63,592 bases of DNA from the NCBI GenBank assembly GCA_035297145.1, contig DATGZN010000108.1:1-63592 (forward strand), read 5' to 3'. The position numbers and the translations under genes are program-made. Every line of letters starts with the position of its first letter. The stretch's first letter is position 1. The DNA comes from QHXW01 sp035297145. Its GTDB lineage: Bacteria > Acidobacteriota > Terriglobia > Bryobacterales > Bryobacteraceae. The notes beneath the pieces are model-generated. The model searched no databases. It was not told the origin of the DNA and worked only from the letters and a program-made list of their open reading frames with translations. Of this stretch, positions 59,003 through 63,592 are shown piece by piece.

Positions 59003-61183
59003 ATGAACTACATTTGCCAGCAAACACACACTGCAATTCGGGGACTGGCGTCGAAATTCCGCGACAGTCATGTCCGCCGACCGCTCACTTCCCCGAATCG
59101 GAATTTCGTTGCCTGTCCCCGAATTGCCCTGCGTTGCCTGTCCCCGAATTGCCCTCAGCTTGCCTTCATACTCGCCTTTCTCGTCGCTCTAACCACGCCC
59201 ACCCTCCCCGCCGCCACCGTCACGCCGGCGTCCACCCCGTCTTCCGTCGCCACCACTTTCGCCGTCCTTCCCGCTGATCCCGGACCTTGGCAACAGATTC
59301 TCTCTTCCGTCGGTTTCCAGCCTCAATCAGCCGATTCCGCCGATATCCTCGTCCTCCGCCCCGGCGCCACAGCTCCCGCTCACATCACCGAGCGCGTCGA
59401 ACAAGGCGCATTTCTGGTCCTCGAAGGCCAGACCACGCCCGCCGAGTCCTTCGGCTTCCGCGCCGCCCGCGACATAGTCTCCGTCGTCAATGTCGAGGAC
59501 GTTCACCGCCCCAAGCTCCCCATCATCTGGCAGAAGGCCGTCGAGCTGCACAAATTCGAAATCCCGAAATCCGCGCAGATCTTCGCGAAGGAACGCTGGA
59601 CCAGTGGTCCACTCATCGCCGGGTATACCAGCGGCCGCGGCGCCGTTCTTTGGATCGCCGCCAGTCCCGGCGACCGCGGCTACGAACGGTTCCCCTACGT
59701 CCTGCAAGCTCTCACCGATCTCGGCCTGCGCGCCCCCTTCCGTTCCGCGCGCCTCTGGGCCTTCTTCGATTCCGCCTATCGCGCGCGTGTCGATCTCGAC
59801 TATTTCGCCGCGCGCTGGCGCGCCTCCGGCATCGCCGCTCTCCAGGTCGCCTCCTGGCACTATTACGATCCCGACCCCGAGCGCGATCGCTACATGAAAT
59901 CGCTGATCGAAGCTTGCCATCGTCACGGCATCCTGGTCTATGCCTGGATCGAGCTGCCCCACGTCAGCGGTAAATTCTGGGCCGAGCATCCCGCATGGCG
60001 CGAAAAGACAGCGCTCTTGCAGGACGCGCAGCTCGATTGGCGCAAGCTCATGAACCTGACCAATCGCGATTGCTTCCGCGCGGCCTCAGCAGGAATCAAG
60101 GATCTGATTAACCGCTTCGATTGGGACGGCGTGAATCTCGCGGAGCTGTACTTCGAGTCTCTAGAGGGTGCCGGCAACCCCGCCCGCTTCACGCCCATGA
60201 ATGACGATGTCCGCCGCGAATTCAAGACCGCGCAAGGTTTCGATCCCATCGAGCTCTTCCACACTCGCAAGGACGCCGAGTCCCTCCGCCTCTTCCTCGA
60301 CTTCCGCGCCTCGCTTGCCCGCCGCATGCAGGATGAATGGATCGCTGAAGTCGAAAAGGTGCGCAGCGCGCATCCCGATCTCGATCTCGTCCTCACCCAC
60401 GTCGATGACCGCTTCGACACTGGCATGAAAGATGCCATCGGCGCCGATGCCGGTCGCGTTCTGCCGCTGCTCGACTCCCACGATTTCACCTTCCTGATCG
60501 AAGACCCCGCCACCGTCTGGAACCTCGGCCCCCAGCGCTACCCCGAAATCGCCAAGCGCTACCAGCCGCTCACGGCGCACGCGAACAAACTCGCCATCGA
60601 CATCAACATCGTCGACCGTTACCAGGACGTCTATCCCACCAAGCAGCAAACCGGTACCGAGCTGTTCGAGCTTGTGCATTTGGCCTCGAGCGCCTTCCCC
60701 CGCGTCGCGCTCTATTTTGAAAACTCCATCCTCGCTCCCGATCTCCCGCTGCTTCCCGCCGCTGGAGCTATCGTTCCTCATGCCGAACGCACAACATCCA
60801 AGCTGACCATTGACTCGCCCAACGTTCTCGGTGTTTCCTGGAAAGGCGAAGCCAAGGTCGACGGAAATTCCTGGCCCGTCACGGATGGCTCAACTCTCTG
60901 GCTCACTCCCGGCACTCACACCGTTGAGCCAGACAATGGAGCCGGGGCTCCCCACATCCTAGACTTCAACGGCGACCTCCAATCCGCCGACCGCTCCGGC
61001 AAATCCACCATCGATCTGTCCTACGAAAGTCCCTCTCGCGCCTTCGCCCTCCTGGACCACAAGCCCACCAAGATCGAAATCGACGCCGCCGCCTCACCTC
61101 TAACCTTCCTCACCACCGACAAAGGCACCTACTCGATTTCCCTCCCCCGCGGCCAGCACTTAGTGACGATCCAAACTGAATAA
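59003..61183 (+). CDS. secreted family-10-like (GHL10) glycosidase-type TIM-barrel protein
   Basis: 726 residues if ATG 59003 is used. The first ~50 codons contain repeats and look atypical, and the real signal peptide (AFILAFLVALTTPTLPAA) begins about residue 54, so the true start may lie nearer 59150 at a non-ATG codon. The TIM-barrel part (about 270-560) has RWRASGIAALQVASWHYYDPD, CHRHGILVYAWIELP and NRFDWDGVNLAELYFE, typical of GHL10/GHL13 glycosidase-like domains as in PgaB. A beta-rich C-terminus follows (from about 600). It probably hydrolyses or trims an exopolysaccharide. Confidence 0.85.
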   Translation: MNYICQQTHTAIRGLASKFRDSHVRRPLTSPNRNFVACPRIALRCLSPNCPQLAFILAFLVALTTPTLPAATVTPASTPSSVATTFAVLPADPGPWQQILSSVGFQPQSADSADILVLRPGATAPAHITERVEQGAFLVLEGQTTPAESFGFRAARDIVSVVNVEDVHRPKLPIIWQKAVELHKFEIPKSAQIFAKERWTSGPLIAGYTSGRGAVLWIAASPGDRGYERFPYVLQALTDLGLRAPFRSARLWAFFDSAYRARVDLDYFAARWRASGIAALQVASWHYYDPDPERDRYMKSLIEACHRHGILVYAWIELPHVSGKFWAEHPAWREKTALLQDAQLDWRKLMNLTNRDCFRAASAGIKDLINRFDWDGVNLAELYFESLEGAGNPARFTPMNDDVRREFKTAQGFDPIELFHTRKDAESLRLFLDFRASLARRMQDEWIAEVEKVRSAHPDLDLVLTHVDDRFDTGMKDAIGADAGRVLPLLDSHDFTFLIEDPATVWNLGPQRYPEIAKRYQPLTAHANKLAIDINIVDRYQDVYPTKQQTGTELFELVHLASSAFPRVALYFENSILAPDLPLLPAAGAIVPHAERTTSKLTIDSPNVLGVSWKGEAKVDGNSWPVTDGSTLWLTPGTHTVEPDNGAGAPHILDFNGDLQSADRSGKSTIDLSYESPSRAFALLDHKPTKIEIDAAASPLTFLTTDKGTYSISLPRGQHLVTIQTE
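59107..59155. repeat. 24-bp direct repeat with a nearby inverted half-copy
   Basis: Two identical 24-base units lie at 59107-59130 and 59132-59155, separated by one base. A 13-base inverse copy of their core (gcaattcggggac) lies at 59033-59045. The three could form alternative hairpins just after the start of the glycosidase gene. They resemble dispersed extragenic repeats rather than coding sequence. Confidence 0.75.
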
Positions 61184-61317
61184 CTGGGCGGGCGTACGCT
61201 CGAAGCCAGTCGCCGCAGTGCAGCGCCAAGCCGACGACCGTAGTGAGGAGTCCGCTTATCGAAACGGCTCTGTGTCTTCCAGGTTTTGAGCCCACTGAGC
61301 AACCTCGATCGCACAGG

Positions 61318-62904
61318 ATGCAGTCTGATAGTATTTATTACGATGTTGACAGCGGCAAACGGGAACGAATCAACGTGCTGACGCGGCTAAGGGTATCCGG
61401 CTTCAAGAATCTGGTGGATGTTAATGTCCATTTTGGACCCTTCACGTGCATCGCCGGCGCCAACGGCGTGGGCAAATCCAATTTGTTTGATGCCATCAGA
61501 TTCCTCAGTGCGCTGGCGGATCATCAACTACTTGACGCTGCGATGTCGGTTCGCGACGAAGGGAGTCGGACAGGCGATGTTCGAAGTCTGTTCCATCGCG
61601 TCGGTCAGCGCTACGACGAGAGAATGGATTTCGAACTAGAAATGATCGTGCCAGCGAGTGGGGTGGACGACCTCGGCCAGATGGCGAAAGCCAGCACAAC
61701 TTTCCTGCGGTATGAACTTTCGCTGGGTTACAGAAGAGAAGACACGCCATCTACTCTCGGAAGGCTGGAGATTCTAAAAGAAGAGTTGTCGTACATCAAG
61801 CGAGGTGAGACGCAACGCCATCTCATCTTTAAGAATAATCCCAAAACTTGGCGCCGCACAGCTGTTACGGGCGATCGCAGATCCAAGTTCATCTCAACCG
61901 AGGAAGACGGGAACGACCGAGTAATCAAGATCCATCAAGATGGGGGCAGTCGGGGAAAGCCTCAGTCGCTTCTGGCTACTAACCTTCCACGGACGGCTCT
62001 TTCAGCTGCGAATGCAGCTGAGAGTCCCACGGCAACTATGGCTCGCCGGGAGATGCAATCTTGGAAGCTCCTGCGACTCGAACCGTCTGCTCTTAGGCAG
62101 CCTGACACGTTCACATCCCCGACGAAGCTATCCGAGGATGGTTCGCATCTCCCAGCCACGCTGTATCACTTGGCGCGGTCAGCCCTTCGACGTGAGCAGT
62201 CGAGCGGAAACGGGGCCCAAACTCAAGGATTTGGCCATGAGGCGGCGGCGGAGCGCGTATACGGCCAAGTTGCGAACCGGCTCTCGGAGCTCATCACTGA
62301 CGTTCGCGAGATTACCGTTGATCGAGATGAGCGCCGCGAACTGCTCACATTGATGGTGACCGGCTTGGATCAAACAAAACATCCAGCGCGGGCACTATCT
62401 GACGGCACGCTCCGCTTTCTTGCTCTGGCAGTATTGCTACAGGACCCTGAAGCGAGAGGTGTCATATGTCTGGAAGAACCAGAGAACGGTATTCATCCTG
62501 AAAGGATCCCGGCGATGCTACGCCTCTTGCAGGATATCGTGACGGACCTTGATACGTCGGTCGGGGACGACAATCCATTGCGTCAGGTCATAATTAACAC
62601 ACATTCGCCAGCGGTCGTATCTCAGGTGCCGGACGACAGTCTCTTACTTGCCGAACTCCGAGAGATTGTCCGGGACGGTGAACGGTTTAAAGCGCTTTCA
62701 TTCGCAAGTCTTTCCGGGACGTGGAGATCAGACATTGAGGGAGCGAGGGTCGCCTCTCGCGGCAGACTGCTAGCCTATCTGAACCCTAGTCTCCTGGACG
62801 CTGGGGTGGCGCTCGGCGGTGACCAACGGAATACGAAAGGACGCAAGCGTGTTATCGACCGCCCCGACCTCCAACAATACCTTCCGTTCGGCGAAACGGC
62901 TTGA
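61318..62904 (+). CDS. AAA-family ATPase (AAA15/OLD-like, SMC-type)
   Basis: 528 residues from ATG 61318; GTG 61375 is a likely alternative because family members usually begin at LTRLRVSGFKNL. Walker A is GANGVGKSN (about 45-53), FHRVGQRY and the coiled middle follow, then ALSDGTLRFLALA (signature-like), Walker B ICLEEPENGIHP near 381 and the histidine motif NTHSPAVV near 427. This is the RecF/OLD-like group used in many defence systems. The stop overlaps the next gene by 4 bp. Only an ATPase is present here; an effector must be the partner. Confidence 0.9.
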   Translation: MQSDSIYYDVDSGKRERINVLTRLRVSGFKNLVDVNVHFGPFTCIAGANGVGKSNLFDAIRFLSALADHQLLDAAMSVRDEGSRTGDVRSLFHRVGQRYDERMDFELEMIVPASGVDDLGQMAKASTTFLRYELSLGYRREDTPSTLGRLEILKEELSYIKRGETQRHLIFKNNPKTWRRTAVTGDRRSKFISTEEDGNDRVIKIHQDGGSRGKPQSLLATNLPRTALSAANAAESPTATMARREMQSWKLLRLEPSALRQPDTFTSPTKLSEDGSHLPATLYHLARSALRREQSSGNGAQTQGFGHEAAAERVYGQVANRLSELITDVREITVDRDERRELLTLMVTGLDQTKHPARALSDGTLRFLALAVLLQDPEARGVICLEEPENGIHPERIPAMLRLLQDIVTDLDTSVGDDNPLRQVIINTHSPAVVSQVPDDSLLLAELREIVRDGERFKALSFASLSGTWRSDIEGARVASRGRLLAYLNPSLLDAGVALGGDQRNTKGRKRVIDRPDLQQYLPFGETA

Positions 62905-63494
62905 GCGATCTCACATATACTCTGGTCTCGGATGGCAGCTCCGACGCGAGCCTGATGCCGATTCTAACTTGGCTACTCAGAGTAAATGGAGTCCGGTGCG
63001 CAGTGCAGGAACAATGGGCGGACTTCCGATGGTTGCGGCCTCCACCGACTGGATTGACTGCTCGCATCACTCGAGCGGTGGAGTTGTTCCCATCAGAACT
63101 GTTATTCATTCACCGAGACGCGGAGCGGGAGCCCTACCACACTCGTCGAGATGAAATAGAAAGGGCCGTTGCGGACACGACGTTCGAAGAAGGCCGCCAG
63201 CTGGCGTGGGTCTGCGTAGTTCCAGTTCGCATGCAAGAAGCGTGGCTGCTCTTCGGTGAAACGGCCATTAGACGAGCGGCTGGTAATCCGTCGGGTACAG
63301 TACACTTGGGACTACCTGATCTGCGCCGATGCGAGGATCTCCCAAATCCGAAGCGCATGCTTCACGACCTAATTCTCAGGGCAACAGAACTCGGTGCGCG
63401 ACGGCGTACTAGGCTCAGCGTCGGGCAAATGGTTCATCGCGTCGGTGAGTATCCCTCCGTGCCAATATCGGTGAGACACTTACCGCGGCGATAA
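62901..63494 (+). CDS. DUF4276 (TOPRIM-like) protein, partner of the ATPase
   Basis: 197 residues from TTG 62901, overlapping the ATPase stop by 4 bp (TTGA). It has the DUF4276 pattern of VSDGSSDASLMPIL at the start, LFIHRDAERE (acidic DxE-type site) in the middle and MQEAWLLFGETAIRRAAG near 110-125, with LPNPKRMLHDLI downstream. The common Glu of the first TOPRIM motif is replaced by Asp-containing DGSSD, as in other members of this subgroup. It is predicted to be the nuclease-like effector of an ATPase-plus-TOPRIM defence pair. The C-terminus is short or shifted. Confidence 0.85.
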   Translation: MSDLTYTLVSDGSSDASLMPILTWLLRVNGVRCAVQEQWADFRWLRPPPTGLTARITRAVELFPSELLFIHRDAEREPYHTRRDEIERAVADTTFEEGRQLAWVCVVPVRMQEAWLLFGETAIRRAAGNPSGTVHLGLPDLRRCEDLPNPKRMLHDLILRATELGARRRTRLSVGQMVHRVGEYPSVPISVRHLPRR

Positions 63495-63524
63495 TTACAG
63501 AGCAGGGCGGCAAGGAGAACCATC

Positions 63525-63592
63525 GTGAGCGAAGCCAAGAGCGCAGTTCCTTTTGCCGCCAGTTCGGCGGACGTTGAAGTGCCAGCCAAATC
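63525..63592 (+). CDS. start of an unidentified gene, cut by the window edge
   Basis: GTG 63525 follows AAGGAG (63512-63517) with 7-nt spacing, and an open frame runs to the window end (22 codons: MSEAKSAVPFAASS...). It is in the same orientation and 30 bp after the DUF4276 gene, so it may be a third gene of that operon. Too short to identify. Confidence 0.5.
   Translation, partial: MSEAKSAVPFAASSADVEVPAK

Noticed and set aside
1..63592. CRISPR array
   Set aside because: No regularly spaced direct repeats with unique spacers; the only direct repeats are the 18-bp tandem pair and the 24-bp pair, both single events inside genes.

Overview
The window is GC-rich bacterial DNA. Its gene content points to the phylum Acidobacteriota, probably the Solibacter/Bryobacter side. 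The pointers are two ~900-residue MacB/FtsX-type permeases of the ADOP kind behind a PadR regulator, a VIT-vWA protein, a Pkn-type Ser/Thr kinase and several very large TPR proteins. This placement is inferred from gene families; no rRNA is present. One tRNA (tRNA-Arg, anticodon CCT) lies at the left end.

Layout: (1) 1-1.6 kb: tRNA-Arg, a small PilZ-like gene and a decayed DUF1778/GNAT toxin-antitoxin pair. (2) 1.7-25 kb: a surface-polysaccharide locus in four transcription blocks. A minus-strand block runs from a triple-methyltransferase fusion to two glycosyltransferases. A plus-strand block holds FkbM-like methyltransferases, a CDP-paratose 2-epimerase homologue, a GT2 enzyme, a methyltransferase and a large membrane protein. 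A minus-strand operon reads nadE, UDP-sugar dehydrogenase, GDP-mannose 3,5-epimerase-like enzyme, membrane protein, GT2, methyltransferase. A plus-strand Wzm/Wzt ABC exporter pair closes the locus. Together they could make nucleotide sugars, assemble and methylate a glycan, and export it. (3) 25.3-40.2 kb: six genes that overlap or nearly abut, encoding a beta-propeller, a VIT-vWA protein, a 2,363-residue TPR protein, a DUF3352-like protein, a miniature penicillin-binding-type domain and a SpoIID/LytB protein. This looks like an undescribed envelope system. (4) 40.2-47.3 kb: PadR plus two ADOP permeases, and purD.

(5) 47.4-52.7 kb: an accessory island with an unknown gene, a ParA-like ATPase and a RelA/SpoT-domain protein in one tight operon, then a c-type-haem/HAMP sensor-like protein and a methyltransferase plus endonuclease-like pair. 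(6) 52.7-61.2 kb: a Ser/Thr kinase with a duplicated C-terminal domain, two paralogous ~31-residue membrane micropeptides (one coupled to a CxxC protein), a beta-lactamase-fold hydrolase, and a TPR/outer-membrane-barrel plus glycosidase-like pair reminiscent of PgaA/PgaB. (7) 61.3-63.5 kb: an AAA ATPase overlapping a DUF4276 (TOPRIM-like) gene, a PARIS-like predicted defence pair, with another gene starting at the right edge.

Several genes (the toxin-antitoxin pair, RelA/SpoT, endonuclease) are each rescued by single-base corrections in G or C runs. They are either decaying or the sequence carries homopolymer errors there; this cannot be decided from the sequence alone.
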